The translations under genes and the position numbers were made by a program. Shown piece by piece: positions 8,307 through 18,220 of a stretch of DNA of 64,000 nt. Numbering within the stretch: position 1 is the first letter of the stretch; every line of letters begins with the position of its first letter. A model generated the notes under the pieces. It searched no databases. It saw only the letters and a program-made list of their open reading frames with translations, and was not told the origin of the DNA. Source of the stretch: Tuberibacillus calidus DSM 17572 (GTDB lineage: Bacteria; Bacillota; Bacilli; Bacillales; Sporolactobacillaceae); the NCBI RefSeq assembly GCF_000430685.1, contig NZ_KE387193.1:144607-208606 (forward strand). The letters are read 5' to 3'.

Positions 8307-8987
8307 TTATCCTTCTTTGCCAACCAGCGCCGTTCCTATACGTACAAAGGTAGCCCCTTCTTCAACCGCTATGGTATAATCCCCGGACATCCCCATTGAC
8401 AATTCATGACACGGGGCATGGGCCCAACCTTTGGCCTCAACGTCACACTGTAATTCTTTAAGTTTTCGAAAAACGGATCGCAAAAGACTTTCGTCATCTG
8501 TTTGCGGTGCCATTGTCATCAGTCCAACCACTTGAATTTTGGAAAAGGTTTGGAGGGACTCGATAAACGGCACGGTTTCAGCCATGGACAATCCATGTTT
8601 CGTCGCTTCACCGGAAACATTGACTTGAACAAAACATTTGACGGATTGTTCCGCGCGCTTTTCAATCTCTTTTGCCAAGGAGAGTCGGTCGAGTGAATGA
8701 ATATAATCGGCATAGGGTAGCACCATTTTCACTTTACGCGATTGTAAAGTGCCAATAAAGTGGAACGATACACCGTCTTCCTTTAAGGCTTCATATTTTT
8801 CAATGAGACCCTCTGGGCGATTTTCACCAATATGCCTTATGCCGGCAGAAACAGCTTCTTTGGCTCTTTGGGAGTTGACATATTTTGTCACCGCTATGAC
8901 TTCAACTTCTGAGGCTTTTCGCCCCGCTTTAAGACAAGAGGCATTGATCTTTTCTTGAATGATGTGCAAGTTTTCTGCGACAGACAT
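8307..8987 (-). CDS. ylmE: YlmE, PLP-binding YggS/PLPBP family protein
   Basis: A 226-residue member of the YggS/PROSC family, a single-domain TIM barrel resembling the alanine racemase N-domain. The PLP lysine lies in VIAVTKYVN (about residue 35), with HFIGTLQSRK and LSMGMSGDYTIAVEEGATFVRIGTALVG conserved. Family members keep vitamin B6 and amino-acid pools balanced rather than catalysing a defined reaction. The ATG at 8987 follows the ylmD stop (TGAAATG) with GGTG upstream. Its neighbours sepF and ylmD are conserved partners in Gram-positives. Confidence 0.93.
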   Translation of the reverse strand: MSVAENLHIIQEKINASCLKAGRKASEVEVIAVTKYVNSQRAKEAVSAGIRHIGENRPEGLIEKYEALKEDGVSFHFIGTLQSRKVKMVLPYADYIHSLDRLSLAKEIEKRAEQSVKCFVQVNVSGEATKHGLSMAETVPFIESLQTFSKIQVVGLMTMAPQTDDESLLRSVFRKLKELQCDVEAKGWAHAPCHELSMGMSGDYTIAVEEGATFVRIGTALVGKEG

Positions 8988-8988
8988 T

Positions 8989-9819
8989 TCAATCACCACT
9001 AAATATACCGATATAACCCATCATGCGGCCGGTCGGGGCTCCCTCTTTTCTGTGCGAATAAAAGAGATCCGTATGGCAACTTGTACAAAGGCCGGACATA
9101 TGGATGGCTGCTTCAGGTAAACCGCTCCTTATCAAAATCTGTTTGTTTAATAAAGGCAAGTTCAACCGATAATGGCCTTTGGCTTTCGGCATTAATACAT
9201 CCGGATGGTGTATCCCGGAAATGGCACGAACGCGCTCGGCCACCCTTTCATCGACTTCATAACAACAAGATCCGATGGTTGGGCCAATGGCGGCTTCCAA
9301 GTCAGAAGGTAACAAGCCAAAGGTTTCGGTAATCTTCTGAACCATGACAGCAGCGATTTCCCCGGTCGTGCCCTTCCAGCCAGCATGGGCGATCCCGACA
9401 ACGGGTTGTGATTCACTCCAAAAAAACAAGGGGGTGCAGTCGGCAAAACATGCTGTAAGAAGTACATCCGGTGAATCGGTAAAAAGGCCGTCCATCCCCG
9501 ATATGGCGCTTTCAATGTCTAAAGCGCCTTTGCCCTTATGAGCATGGGTGACGTGAGTGACAGCATGTCCATGTACTTGTTCCGCACCAATCCAATTTTC
9601 AGGGGCAAGGCCAATAAGCTCCCCCAAACGGCGGCGGTTTTGCGTCACTTTTACGGGGTCGTCACCGACATGGTAACCGAAATTCAATGACGAATACCTA
9701 CCGGTGCTATACCCGCCGTTTCTTGTCGTCATGCCGGCCCGAATCGTTCCACTTTTCGTGTGAATAGGTGGAAGCGTCAAGTATTCAGGCTGGTGATTCT
9801 GAAAAATTTCTGTAGACAT
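8989..9819 (-). CDS. ylmD: YlmD, YfiH/laccase-domain purine nucleoside phosphorylase family
   Basis: A 276-residue YfiH-family protein (also annotated as multicopper polyphenol oxidase). Metal and active-site residues are visible: GYHVGDDP, GAEQVHGHAV, ACFADCTPLFF, GIAHAGWKGT and IGSCCYEV. Characterised relatives act as broad purine nucleoside phosphorylases/adenosine deaminases, so the laccase name is probably misleading. The start at 9819 is chosen because GAAGGAG lies six bases upstream; 9858 has no such site. It overlaps or abuts ylmE (one base between). Confidence 0.92.
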   Translation of the reverse strand: MSTEIFQNHQPEYLTLPPIHTKSGTIRAGMTTRNGGYSTGRYSSLNFGYHVGDDPVKVTQNRRRLGELIGLAPENWIGAEQVHGHAVTHVTHAHKGKGALDIESAISGMDGLFTDSPDVLLTACFADCTPLFFWSESQPVVGIAHAGWKGTTGEIAAVMVQKITETFGLLPSDLEAAIGPTIGSCCYEVDERVAERVRAISGIHHPDVLMPKAKGHYRLNLPLLNKQILIRSGLPEAAIHMSGLCTSCHTDLFYSHRKEGAPTGRMMGYIGIFSGD

Positions 9820-9890
9820 GGCATTCTCCTTCAGAGGAAAAGCATCTGTCTTTATCATATCATATTTTTTGCTTTGCGGGCATTAATGGT

Positions 9891-10160
9891 TTAAGTCTCG
9901 GGCGGTTTTTCATATCCGTTTGCGGCTTCATAGAAACGGACTAAAATGACATCCGCACCGATTCGAACAATATTTCGCCAAGGTATGATCACTTCGCTTT
10001 CTCGGCCAAAAATCCCGAGCATTTTGCCCGACCCAGGAATGATGAGATTTTCAATTTTTCCGGTTGTAATGTTGATGTCCAAATCACCAATATGCCCGAG
10101 CAACTTGCCATCTTCGACATTGACCACTTCTTTTGCTTGAAATTCCGAAATTCTCGTCAA
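9891..10160 (-). CDS. ylmC: YlmC/YmxH-family PRC-barrel sporulation protein
   Basis: An 89-residue protein with a PRC-barrel fold: RISEFQAKEVVNVEDGKLLGHIGDLDINITTGKIENLIIPG. It matches the YlmC/YmxH family, which is restricted to endospore formers and has no established biochemical role. The start is TTG at 10160, with GGAGG eight bases upstream. Its place between sigG and ylmD is conserved. It could equally carry the name ymxH; synteny favours ylmC. Confidence 0.88.
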   Translation of the reverse strand: MTRISEFQAKEVVNVEDGKLLGHIGDLDINITTGKIENLIIPGSGKMLGIFGRESEVIIPWRNIVRIGADVILVRFYEAANGYEKPPET

Positions 10161-10529
10161 GGGTTTCTCCTCCTTAAGTCTTCGATTGATCTTGTAACTA
10201 ATATATGTCCAGTCATCTAAAAAAGACGCAAGGTGGGCGATCGTTGCGATGCTTACCTGTACCTTTTTTCATGATTAAATGAAAACAATCCTTACTTGAC
10301 ATGCTTGAATCCGTTCAACCTTCTTGATTCTGTCTTTGGTCAAAAAGGAAGAAAGGGATTCCGAATCAAATTCAGTTGCGTTTTATTTTTTCGTTTTAAA
10401 AGCAATAAAAGCGCCACTTAAACGTTGGCGCTTTCGTTCATGGATGAGATTGACAATCCCTCATGCACAGAAGGCGAGGAATTCGAGAACATACTGCACT
10501 TTGCCATATTTTTATGTAAACTCCTTGAC
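10161..10529. other. Intergenic region between ylmC and sigG
   Basis: This 369-base gap holds the sigG terminator (10400-10436) and must hold the promoter of the ylmC-sepF block. A weak forespore-like candidate is GCATG then CATTTAA on the minus strand, but it is poor. No convincing sigma-A site and no coding signal were found. Confidence 0.5.
10400..10436 (-). terminator. sigG terminator
   Basis: The stem AAAGCGCC (10434-10427)/GGCGCTTT (10415-10408) is followed on the minus strand by a T-rich run TTTATTGCTTTT. Confidence 0.85.
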
Positions 10530-11309
10530 TTAACTTTGGATGTTCTTATTCATTTCTTTTATAGCTGCCTTTTCCAAGCGGGATACTTGAGCTTGGGATA
10601 TACCGATTTCTTCGGCCACTTCCATCTGCGTTTTACCTTGGAAAAAGCGCATCGACAGGATATTTTTCTCACGCTCATTCAATCGCGTCATCGCCTCCCG
10701 CAAGGCGATTTCTTCTATCCATTGGTTATCCTTATTCCGCTCATCGCTGATTTGATCCATGACAAAGATCGGATCCCCGCCGTCGTTATAAATCGGCTCA
10801 AATAAAGAAACGGGATCTTGGATCGCGTCTAAGGCAAAAACGACGTCTTCAACGGGGACATCTAAAACCTCAGCGATTTCGGACGGACTTGGTTCGCGGG
10901 AGTATTTCGAAATGAGTTTTTCTTTAACTTGTAAAGCTTTATACGCAATGTCTCTGAGCGATCGTGACACCCGAATGGGGTTGTTATCGCGAAGGTAGCG
11001 GCGGATTTCTCCGATGATCATCGGAACGGCATACGTGGAAAATTTCACGTTTTGGCTTAAATCAAAGTTATCGATGGATTTCATAAGACCGATGCAGCCC
11101 ACCTGAAACAGATCATCGACATATTCGCCGCGGTTATTGAAACGCTGGATCACGCTTAACACAAGGCGTAAATTGCCGTTAACAAGCTTTTCTCGGGCTG
11201 ACATGTCACCGTTTTGCAATTGAACGAATAGTTTGCGCATTTCTTCATTTGTCAATACGGGAAGTGTGGATGTATCGACACCACAAATTTCCACTTTATT
11301 GCGTGCCAT
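10530..11309 (-). CDS. sigG: Late forespore sigma factor sigma-G
   Basis: A 259-residue sigma-70-family factor, matching sigma-G length. The typical N-terminus MARNKVEICGVDTSTLPVLT is present, with region 2 (FNNRGEYVDDLFQVGCIGLMKSIDNFD and KFSTYAVPMIIGEIRRYLRD) and region 4 helix-turn-helix EVAEEIGISQAQVSRLEKAAI. It directs late forespore transcription (SASP and germination genes). The start at 11309 has GGGAGGG upstream; 11375 would extend into the promoter. It is third in spoIIGA-sigE-sigG, with its own forespore-type promoter after sigE. Confidence 0.97.
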   Translation of the reverse strand: MARNKVEICGVDTSTLPVLTNEEMRKLFVQLQNGDMSAREKLVNGNLRLVLSVIQRFNNRGEYVDDLFQVGCIGLMKSIDNFDLSQNVKFSTYAVPMIIGEIRRYLRDNNPIRVSRSLRDIAYKALQVKEKLISKYSREPSPSEIAEVLDVPVEDVVFALDAIQDPVSLFEPIYNDGGDPIFVMDQISDERNKDNQWIEEIALREAMTRLNEREKNILSMRFFQGKTQMEVAEEIGISQAQVSRLEKAAIKEMNKNIQS

Positions 11310-11344
11310 CTCATTCCCTCCCCAAACGGAGTGTTGTTCATGTA

Positions 11345-11373
11345 AAGTATCTCCGGGGGAGGGAAAATTATGC
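11345..11373 (-). promoter_or_regulatory. Forespore-type (sigma-F/G) promoter of sigG
   Basis: -35 GCATA (11373-11369), 17-base spacer, -10 GATACTT (11351-11345). This resembles the sigma-F/sigma-G consensus (GNATA, then CATACTA). It lies in the 82-base gap between sigE and sigG, where B. subtilis sigG has its forespore promoter. Confidence 0.6.
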
Positions 11374-11391
11374 ACTGCTATACGCCCACGC

Positions 11392-12111
11392 TTATACCAT
11401 TTTGTTAAATTCCTTTTGGAGACGGCGAATGATCCGTTTTTCTAACCTCGAAATATACGACTGAGAAATGCCAAGTTGGTCGGCGACATCTTTCTGTGTT
11501 TTTTCTTTTCCGCCTGATAGGCCGAAGCGTAGTTCCATAATTTCTTTTTCGCGATCATTGAGCATGAGAATGGCCCGCTTAAGAAGCGTCCGGTCGACTT
11601 GCCGTTCCATATCCCTCGTGATGATATCTTCATCCGTTCCGAGAACATCGGATAAAAGCAATTCATTACCGTCCCAATCAACATTCAGCGGCTCATCAAA
11701 TGACACCTCCGCGCGCGTTTTATTATTGCGCCGTAAATACATTAAAATTTCATTCTCAATGCACCGGGAGGCATACGTCGCTAGTTTAATCTTTTTCTCT
11801 GGATTGAAGGTGTTCACGGCTTTAATTAAACCAATCGTTCCGATGCTGATTAAGTCTTCGATATTAATTTTCGTGTTTTCAAATTTACGAGCGATGTAGA
11901 CGACCAATCTTAAATTCCGCTCAATGAGCGTGGAACGCGCCTCTTTGTCCCCCTGTGCTAATTTTTCCAACAGCGCCTTTTCTTCTTCCTTTGTTAACGG
12001 AGGGGGGAGGGCTTCACTTCCCCCTATGTAATAAATTTCCTTGGGTTTTAGGCCGATTTTTTCAAGCAGACGGTACCATTTTGTTTGAAGCAGAATCCAA
12101 ATGCGTCTCAT
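11392..12111 (-). CDS. sigE: Mother-cell sigma factor pro-sigma-E
   Basis: A 239-residue protein, identical in length to B. subtilis sigma-E. The N-terminal pro-sequence ([38 protein letters not shown]) contains the amphipathic segment removed by SpoIIGA; the cut should fall near YYIGGSE. Region 2 ([27 protein letters not shown]) and the region 4 helix-turn-helix [20 protein letters not shown] follow. It drives early mother-cell genes after asymmetric division. The start at 12111 has GGAGGGG five bases upstream. Confidence 0.97.
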   Translation of the reverse strand: MRRIWILLQTKWYRLLEKIGLKPKEIYYIGGSEALPPPLTKEEEKALLEKLAQGDKEARSTLIERNLRLVVYIARKFENTKINIEDLISIGTIGLIKAVNTFNPEKKIKLATYASRCIENEILMYLRRNNKTRAEVSFDEPLNVDWDGNELLLSDVLGTDEDIITRDMERQVDRTLLKRAILMLNDREKEIMELRFGLSGGKEKTQKDVADQLGISQSYISRLEKRIIRRLQKEFNKMV

Positions 12112-12129
12112 ATTTACCCCTCCATTCAA

Positions 12130-13044
12130 TTATGATGCCGGCAAGGCGGTACCTTGTTGGATGAGATCTGGGTGCAGGATGCAGTTAAAGTCGTCTTCCT
12201 CGGAAAGCTTCTGATTGGTAAAAGCCACGAGCACTTTCTGACACGAAAGCCGTCCTTCGGGATGTTCAATCACCACTTCATCGGGCCTGAAAGCGACGGT
12301 CAATTCGCTATGTCCGCTAACTCCCCGATATGGGAGAATGGAAACCCTCTTTACCCACGCTTCCGGGATTTGGCCGGTTGTTACGGCGGAGATTACATCC
12401 CCTGTTATTAAGGGTTCCGGTATAACCCCCAGAGCGGCTTTGTTTTCCACAAAAACAACGGGGAGTTGACGGGCGGGGTCATTGACTCCGTTTCCGGTAT
12501 CAATCAATCCTTTGGCTTCAATCGTTTGATCATTAAAACGAATGGAGACAGGGAATATCCCATCGGTTTTCCATTTTCGTAGAGCGACATCCTCCATTCT
12601 TTTTCTAGAAAACCACCATAAAACCGGAAAACCGATGACAACAAGCGCCCAGCTGATCGGATCACCAAAACGCAGAGTACTGAAAGAAAGAAACGCCTCA
12701 TATGATGCACTAGACTGAATGAAATAATGGATGGCAAATAGCGAGCCGCCCAGCATAAACGCGGTAAAATAAAACATAAAAAAATTCTTGATGAAAAAGG
12801 AAAAACGCCGGTAACCGAAAACGATCCAGACGATGATGGCGGAATAAACCAGCTTTCCGACCGGGTGATAAAAAACCGGAGACAGCGGTGTAAATAAAAA
12901 TAAGACGATAAGAGAGCTAAACAATGTTCCAGCGGCTAAACGCCATGGCCGGACGTTCCGTTTCAGTACGATGGCTGTTAATTTTAATAACAAAAAATCA
13001 ATAAAAACATTTAACAACCATACGACATCCAAGTAGACTATCAA
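12130..13044 (-). CDS. spoIIGA: SpoIIGA, pro-sigma-E processing aspartic protease
   Basis: A 304-residue protein (B. subtilis 309): five membrane segments in the first 150 residues, then a cytosolic domain with a retroviral-type aspartic protease motif, KGLIDTGNGVNDP. It cleaves pro-sigma-E in the mother cell after SpoIIR signalling. A TTG start at 13044 is chosen because LIVYLDVVWLLN then aligns with the family N-terminus; GTG at 13053 is the alternative, and the ribosome-binding site (GGGTGAGG) is close. It lies 18 bases upstream of sigE. Confidence 0.93.
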   Translation of the reverse strand: MIVYLDVVWLLNVFIDFLLLKLTAIVLKRNVRPWRLAAGTLFSSLIVLFLFTPLSPVFYHPVGKLVYSAIIVWIVFGYRRFSFFIKNFFMFYFTAFMLGGSLFAIHYFIQSSASYEAFLSFSTLRFGDPISWALVVIGFPVLWWFSRKRMEDVALRKWKTDGIFPVSIRFNDQTIEAKGLIDTGNGVNDPARQLPVVFVENKAALGVIPEPLITGDVISAVTTGQIPEAWVKRVSILPYRGVSGHSELTVAFRPDEVVIEHPEGRLSCQKVLVAFTNQKLSEEDDFNCILHPDLIQQGTALPAS

Positions 13045-13369
13045 CCGCCTCACCCGCCGAATGTTGTTTGTCCTTAGTATAAACACGCGAACGGGAGAAG
13101 TCTGTCATTTTGGGGCGCGCATCAATTGTTATTTTGTAAAAATCGAAGGGGTTTTGTCGGTGGTTAGTTAGGTGAAGAAAATTGGTCTTTGAAAGGGAGA
13201 ATTCTAAAAAATTTCCTCTGCCAAAATGCTAGCTCCGAAAAACCTTCTGAGCAAAGGTCAAGATCAATACTTTTTAGCTGGATTGAAAAATGATCGACAT
13301 GCTTAACCGTACAAAAATAAATCACCCTTTCAAACCAAGGAGTTTGAAAGGGTGATCAATATCTTTTAA
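13045..13369. other. Intergenic region upstream of spoIIGA
   Basis: About 270 bases between the ftsZ terminator and spoIIGA hold no gene. Spo0A-box-like heptamers are present: TGTCGAT on the minus strand at 13299-13293 (six of seven to TGTCGAA) and weaker matches near 13141-13160. A sigma-A promoter could not be placed with confidence. Confidence 0.4.
13313..13356 (-). terminator. ftsZ terminator
   Basis: The perfect 14-bp stem ATCACCCTTTCAAA (13356-13343 with 13334-13321), with an 8-base loop, is followed on the minus strand by TTTATTTTT. It ends ftsA-ftsZ. Confidence 0.92.
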
Positions 13370-14497
13370 TTAAGGACGGCGTCGGTTGCGATTGCGCAAG
13401 AAAGCCGGAATATCCAGCGCGTCCTCTTCATCATTTAAAGAAGGCGTGGTACGCGGCGCCTCATAATCATTGCGATATACTGGCGTTTTGTTGCTATTTA
13501 CGGAGAGGTTTGGTCGTTCACGGCGGATCGGCTGTGGGCGCTCGGGAGACTCTTCGAACCCGGTCGCGATGACGGTAACGACGATTTCATCCTTTAAGTC
13601 TTCACTGATGACTGACCCGAAAATCATATTCACTTCCTGGTCAGCGGCATTCATGACGATGTCAGCCGCTTCATTTACTTCATAAAGACTCAGATTCGTA
13701 CCGCCAGTGATGTTCATGATGACACCTTTTGCGCCGTCAATGGATTTTTCCAACAAAGGACTGGAAATCGCCTTTTTCGCAGCGTCAACGGCACGGTTTT
13801 CCCCACTGGCAACTCCGATCGCCATTAACGCCGAGCCACCTTCTGTCATGATTGTTTTGACATCAGCAAAATCCAAATTAATCAAACCAGGAACGGCAAT
13901 TAAGTCAGAAATCCCTTGGACGCCTTGTCGCAGGACATTATCAGCTTCGCGAAAGGCTTCTAGCATCGGCGTGTTGCGGTCAACGATTTCAAGCAGACGG
14001 TCATTTGGGATGACGATCAGCGTATCGACTTTTTCTTTCAGATTGCTGATACCGGTTGCTGCTTGCATGCTCCGCTTACGCCCTTCAAAGGTGAAAGGCC
14101 GGGTGCAAACGCCGACGGTAAGCGCTCCAAGGTCTTTAGCAATTTCAGCGATGACGGGAGCCGCACCAGTGCCTGTTCCCCCACCCATCCCCGCCGTAAC
14201 AAAGACCATATCTGCTCCGGCGAGCACAGCTTCGATTTGTTCACGGCTTTCTTCAGCCGCTTTTTTACCTATATCAGGATTAGCCCCGGCTCCGAGACCG
14301 CGGGTCAATTTTTCACCTAATTGCAATTTCGTTGGTGCTTTAGATAATTTTAAGGCTTGGGCGTCGGTGTTAACGCATATGAATTCCACGCCTTGAACAC
14401 CGCTTTCGATCATGCGATTGATGGCGTTCGAACCACCGCCTCCGACCCCGATCACCTTTATATTTGCGAGTTGATCCATCTCCATATACTCCAACAT
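13370..14497 (-). CDS. ftsZ: Cell division GTPase FtsZ
   Basis: The 375-residue tubulin homologue assembles the Z-ring. Visible: [14 protein letters not shown] near residue 17, the tubulin signature [17 protein letters not shown] near residue 107, T7 loop [11 protein letters not shown] near residue 207, a variable linker, and the C-terminal conserved peptide [14 protein letters not shown] that binds FtsA and SepF. The start at 14497 has AGGAGG nine bases upstream. It is cotranscribed after ftsA with a 35-base gap. Confidence 0.98.
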   Translation of the reverse strand: MLEYMEMDQLANIKVIGVGGGGSNAINRMIESGVQGVEFICVNTDAQALKLSKAPTKLQLGEKLTRGLGAGANPDIGKKAAEESREQIEAVLAGADMVFVTAGMGGGTGTGAAPVIAEIAKDLGALTVGVCTRPFTFEGRKRSMQAATGISNLKEKVDTLIVIPNDRLLEIVDRNTPMLEAFREADNVLRQGVQGISDLIAVPGLINLDFADVKTIMTEGGSALMAIGVASGENRAVDAAKKAISSPLLEKSIDGAKGVIMNITGGTNLSLYEVNEAADIVMNAADQEVNMIFGSVISEDLKDEIVVTVIATGFEESPERPQPIRRERPNLSVNSNKTPVYRNDYEAPRTTPSLNDEEDALDIPAFLRNRNRRRP

Positions 14498-14532
14498 GCT
14501 ATTTCCTCCTATATAATAATTCCCTCGCAAGA

Positions 14533-15819
14533 TTAATCGAAGAATGATTCATAGAGACTTTTCATTCTGGAAAGGACGCCGGCTTTTTGCTTTTTCGGCT
14601 CGGATTGTCCAGACCGTTTCGCGTTAAACCGCTTATGAGGCGTTTCACTACTATGCGGTGAAACGGCTTTGGCGACATCTTTTCCTTGTATTTTCACATT
14701 ATGATAGGCAAATTTGATCAATCCAACGGAGACGGTATATTGTGGCTCACGAACCCCGATATAATCCGGGATCGCCACTCGTACATTGTGATCGAGTTCG
14801 TGTTGTGCTAACTCGAGAACGCCGGGCATAGCCGTCGTGCCCCCTGTCAATATGTAACCTCCGGGTAAATCATAAAAACCCATGCGCCGAATTTCTTCTT
14901 GGACCATATCTAGAATCTCTGCCATGCGCGGTTCAATGATATAGGCGAGATCCAGTTGCGTGCGAATTTCTTCGGCTGATGAACCAATTTTGGACACTTT
15001 CACCTTTTCATCAACAGACGCTAATCCGTAAAAGGCATGTCCATGTTTAATTTTTATTTTTTCGGCTTCTTCCATCGGTGTTCTTAATCCGATCGACAAG
15101 TCCTTTGTCACGTGATTACCGCCAACCGGCAGGACCGAAGTGGCCATCAAGATGCCTTGATCGAAAACGGAAATCGTCGTGGAACCACCGCCGATATCCA
15201 CCAATGCGACGCCGATGTTTTTTTCGTCTTTTGATAACGCCACGGAACCGAGTGCAAGCGGTGAAAGACAAATATCCGCAATCTCGAGACCAGCCTTTTC
15301 CACGCAGCGCAATAAATTGTGGAGAATCGTCTTGGATCCGGTGATAATCGTTCCTTCCATCTCCAAACGCACACCGATCATGCCGCGCGGATCATTGATC
15401 TCCTCCAGTCCATCGACGATAAACTGGTGGGGAATGCAGTCGATGATTTCTTGTTCGGGTGGGATCGGGATGACCTGTGCTGCCTCAATAACACGCGCGA
15501 TGTCTTCATCACCGATTTCCCTTGTCTCACTTGATACAGCCACGACACCGTGACAAGGTTGCAGATGAACGTGATTCCCACTCACGCCGACAATGACACT
15601 TTGAATTTTAAGACCTACCATTCTTTCAGCTTGTTCAACGGCATTCTGTATGGAACGCACGGTTTCATCAATATCGACAATCGAGCCTTTCTTTATTCCG
15701 CTTGATGGTGCCTTACCTATGCCAATGACATTGAGCGCATCTCCTGCCATTTCACCAATGATGACTTTAACTGTGGATGTACCGATGTCCAAGCTCACAT
15801 AAATATCCTTGTTGTTCAA
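14533..15819 (-). CDS. ftsA: Actin-like division protein FtsA
   Basis: The 428-residue actin/HSP70-fold ATPase tethers FtsZ to the membrane. Nucleotide-binding motifs [16 protein letters not shown] (about residues 8-23), [15 protein letters not shown] (about residue 205) and [14 protein letters not shown] (about residue 320) are present. A basic linker leads to the C-terminal amphipathic helix [13 protein letters not shown] for membrane binding. The ribosome-binding site is GGGAGG. Upstream is a sigma-H-type promoter. Confidence 0.97.
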   Translation of the reverse strand: MNNKDIYVSLDIGTSTVKVIIGEMAGDALNVIGIGKAPSSGIKKGSIVDIDETVRSIQNAVEQAERMVGLKIQSVIVGVSGNHVHLQPCHGVVAVSSETREIGDEDIARVIEAAQVIPIPPEQEIIDCIPHQFIVDGLEEINDPRGMIGVRLEMEGTIITGSKTILHNLLRCVEKAGLEIADICLSPLALGSVALSKDEKNIGVALVDIGGGSTTISVFDQGILMATSVLPVGGNHVTKDLSIGLRTPMEEAEKIKIKHGHAFYGLASVDEKVKVSKIGSSAEEIRTQLDLAYIIEPRMAEILDMVQEEIRRMGFYDLPGGYILTGGTTAMPGVLELAQHELDHNVRVAIPDYIGVREPQYTVSVGLIKFAYHNVKIQGKDVAKAVSPHSSETPHKRFNAKRSGQSEPKKQKAGVLSRMKSLYESFFD

Positions 15820-15896
15820 TTCCCGGCACCTCCCTTGCCCTTTCGCTCATTTATATTCATGAGTCTTAAAACATCGAAATAGAGTCATAGAAAAAT

Positions 15897-15924
15897 ATTC
15901 AACATAGAGTCACGCGAATCCTTT
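15897..15924 (-). promoter_or_regulatory. sigma-H-type promoter of ftsA-ftsZ
   Basis: On the minus strand AAAGGATTC (15924-15916) is followed after exactly 14 bases by TGAAT (15901-15897). The sigma-H consensus is RWAGGAXXT-N14-HGAAT, so only one base (final T to C) differs. B. subtilis ftsAZ also has a sigma-H promoter that raises FtsZ at the onset of sporulation. The rest of the 254-base gap (15820-16073) is AT-rich with two copies of an ATAGAGTCA motif. Confidence 0.65.
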
Positions 15925-16073
15925 TTTCTTTTATTATTTTTCTCATTGTTTCTCTATTATTTAAATGGATGTTCACTTCAGTTCCGTCATTGGGCACGAT
16001 TTTCCATCCGCAGCTAAATACTAGTCTATACGAAGTTCATCACTGAGAAAATATGTCATTTGGTCATTTATTG

Positions 16074-16856
16074 TTATTTGCCACTAGTCTTTTTGTCCTT
16101 AGACTCAGAAAGCGGCCGCCAAGAAGCCCCCATCGTTAAATCGATCACGCCTCGACCCTTTTTATCTTCGGATAAAATGGTCATAATCCCCGGGTAAAGC
16201 TTCATTTTATCAGCCAAAGTTCCGATCTCTGCCAAAACTTGCTGACCACCATTCATATAAAGCACAATCAAATCTTCACCTTTCGCTTCATCGGCTGGTA
16301 AGATTTCCGATATCGTATGTACTAAGGCCGGCGGCATCCGGGTTAGCTGCTTCGCTAAACTTTCGAGGGCCGCACCTTCTTTAAATCCGTGTATAATCGG
16401 CGCATCCGTTGGTAAAATTTGTTCGGGATCCTGCTTGACAATCGCCCCATTTTCCAAAATAGGAATATAAACATCCCCATTTTTAAGATAGGCGATGCGG
16501 CGGTATTCCGTAATTCGGATATCAACGGTTGCCGGAAACTGTTTTCGAACGTCAGCCTCTTTGACCATGATTAATTTTTTTATATCCGCTTCCGCCTTTG
16601 CCGCGTTAACATCCCAAATTTTACTTTTTTCGGAGAGGTGGGCAGCTTTTTTCACCGCATCCGCCGAAATATGGTGATTGCCCTTAACGACGAGATGGCG
16701 GACATTGCTTATGGGAGAAACGAGGTAAACCAACACAGCGATAAGCAGAAAAAAAATCGTGGAATAAATGATGAGTCGGCGGTTGGCCTTTTGGCGGCGT
16801 CGTTCCTTTAATTTCGGTATCCGATCATCAAGGTGAATCACTTTTTTATCGGTCAT
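16074..16856 (-). CDS. divIB: Division protein DivIB (FtsQ)
   Basis: A 260-residue bitopic protein: basic cytoplasmic N-terminus (KLKERRRQKANRR), one membrane segment (LIIYSTIFFLLIAVLVYLV), an external POTRA domain beginning SNVRHLVVKGNHHISADAVKKAA, a beta domain and a charged C-terminus. It forms the DivIB-DivIC-FtsL complex that activates FtsW and PBP2B at the septum. The start at 16856 has GGGG five bases upstream. murB, which lies between murG and divIB in B. subtilis, is absent here. Confidence 0.94.
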   Translation of the reverse strand: MTDKKVIHLDDRIPKLKERRRQKANRRLIIYSTIFFLLIAVLVYLVSPISNVRHLVVKGNHHISADAVKKAAHLSEKSKIWDVNAAKAEADIKKLIMVKEADVRKQFPATVDIRITEYRRIAYLKNGDVYIPILENGAIVKQDPEQILPTDAPIIHGFKEGAALESLAKQLTRMPPALVHTISEILPADEAKGEDLIVLYMNGGQQVLAEIGTLADKMKLYPGIMTILSEDKKGRGVIDLTMGASWRPLSESKDKKTSGK

Positions 16857-16947
16857 AATTACCCCGTCCAAAAATCGTCAACATGTATATAGACTATTAT
16901 AACATTTATTTCGGATCGCTTCTTGCATTTCTTGATCCATTTTTCCC

Positions 16948-18048
16948 CTAACTGTTCATAACGGTTTGAACAACCTGGTAAAGCCGCTCTGCCGCATCTG
17001 GGATGCCAACTTTACGCGCAGCGGTTTTCATTGCGGTTAATCGCTCTTCGTCTGTCAATATACGGCCTATCTCGCTTAAAAGGCGCTCGCCGCTTAATTC
17101 CTGTTCCGTGATTACTAACGCTGCCCCGCTCTTCTCGAGAGCTCTTGCGTTTTTCTCTTGATGATTATTCGTCACATAAGGGCTTGGAATGAGAATGCTT
17201 GGTAACCCGAGTGCTGTTAACTCGGCGATCGTTGTTGCTCCTGCTCTTGAGACAACAAGATCTGTCACCGCCAAAACGTCAGCCATATTGTGTAAAAACG
17301 GTTTAATGATGACGTTCGGCGCAAGACCGATTCTTTTTGCTTCTTCTATCACTTTATCATAATGAACATCACCGGTCACATATAAAATTTGGTAAGCTTT
17401 ATCCTTTATTTTTCCGAGAAGTGCAAGGACTGCATCGTTAATCGGCCTTGCCCCGCGGCTACCACCAAAAATTAAGACAGTCTTTTTGCCTGGGACAAGC
17501 CCTGTGGCGTCATAGGCTTTTTTTCGGTCACCGTTCAAAATTTCAGATGCTCGCGGATTACCGGTGACAACGGTTTTTTCTTGCGGAAAATATGCCGCCG
17601 CTTCCTTCATCGATACAGCTATTTTATCGACATATTTACTTAAAAATTTATTCGTTAATCCCGGAACGCTATTTTGCTCATGGATGACAGTTGGCACACC
17701 GCTTTTGGCCGCTGCATAAAGAACAGGGCCGCAAACATATCCCCCGGTGCCAATCACCACATCGGGATTAAATTTATGAATAAGCCGCTTGGCTTTCGCC
17801 TGAGCGCGAATAAAGTTGATCACCGTCTTCACGTTTTCCAATGAAAGTTTTCGTTTAAACCCGGTAATGGCAAGCGATGTAAACGGGATATTATCGCGAA
17901 TGACTAACTTTTGTTCGAGTCCATTACGCGCACCGATGTATAAAAACGATGCGTCGGGGTGGTGTTTTTGAATCTCGTGAATAAGTGCCAATGCGGGGTA
18001 AATATGACCGCCGGTACCCCCGCCTGAAACAATGATATTCATGTTCAT
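16948..18048 (-). CDS. murG: UDP-GlcNAc:lipid I GlcNAc transferase MurG
   Basis: The 366-residue GT28-family glycosyltransferase converts lipid I to lipid II on the inner membrane face. The glycine-rich donor/lipid loop [16 protein letters not shown] is at residues 7-22, with the second loop [14 protein letters not shown] near residue 100 and the C-domain motif [22 protein letters not shown] near residue 265. It is separated from spoVE by a terminator and about 220 bases, so it probably has its own promoter. Confidence 0.97.
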   Translation of the reverse strand: MNMNIIVSGGGTGGHIYPALALIHEIQKHHPDASFLYIGARNGLEQKLVIRDNIPFTSLAITGFKRKLSLENVKTVINFIRAQAKAKRLIHKFNPDVVIGTGGYVCGPVLYAAAKSGVPTVIHEQNSVPGLTNKFLSKYVDKIAVSMKEAAAYFPQEKTVVTGNPRASEILNGDRKKAYDATGLVPGKKTVLIFGGSRGARPINDAVLALLGKIKDKAYQILYVTGDVHYDKVIEEAKRIGLAPNVIIKPFLHNMADVLAVTDLVVSRAGATTIAELTALGLPSILIPSPYVTNNHQEKNARALEKSGAALVITEQELSGERLLSEIGRILTDEERLTAMKTAARKVGIPDAAERLYQVVQTVMNS

Positions 18049-18134
18049 CCTCCAAATTCTTAAGTCATGTCCTATATGTACATTCGTACGTACTAACTTT
18101 TTATTGTCTCAGATATCATCAAAATAGAAAAAAC

Positions 18135-18172
18135 TTGGCTCTGTCGAGTCTTAAAGGCGATGGCAGAGCTAT
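18135..18172. repeat. Dispersed GGCTCTGCC/GGCAGAGCC repeat, copy 2
   Basis: GGCTCTGTC (18137-18145) and GGCAGAGC (18162-18169) flank a short spacer, in the spoVE-murG gap. One arm differs by one base from the family core. Confidence 0.5.
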
Positions 18173-18220
18173 GCCCTAATGCTCGCCCAAAAAAATTATA
18201 TACTTTTCTTACCAGAATAA

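Noticed and set aside
13707..14396. Plus-strand open frame of 229 codons opposite ftsZ
   Set aside because: Shadow of ftsZ; its Ser/Pro/Ala-rich composition is a by-product of the FtsZ codons.
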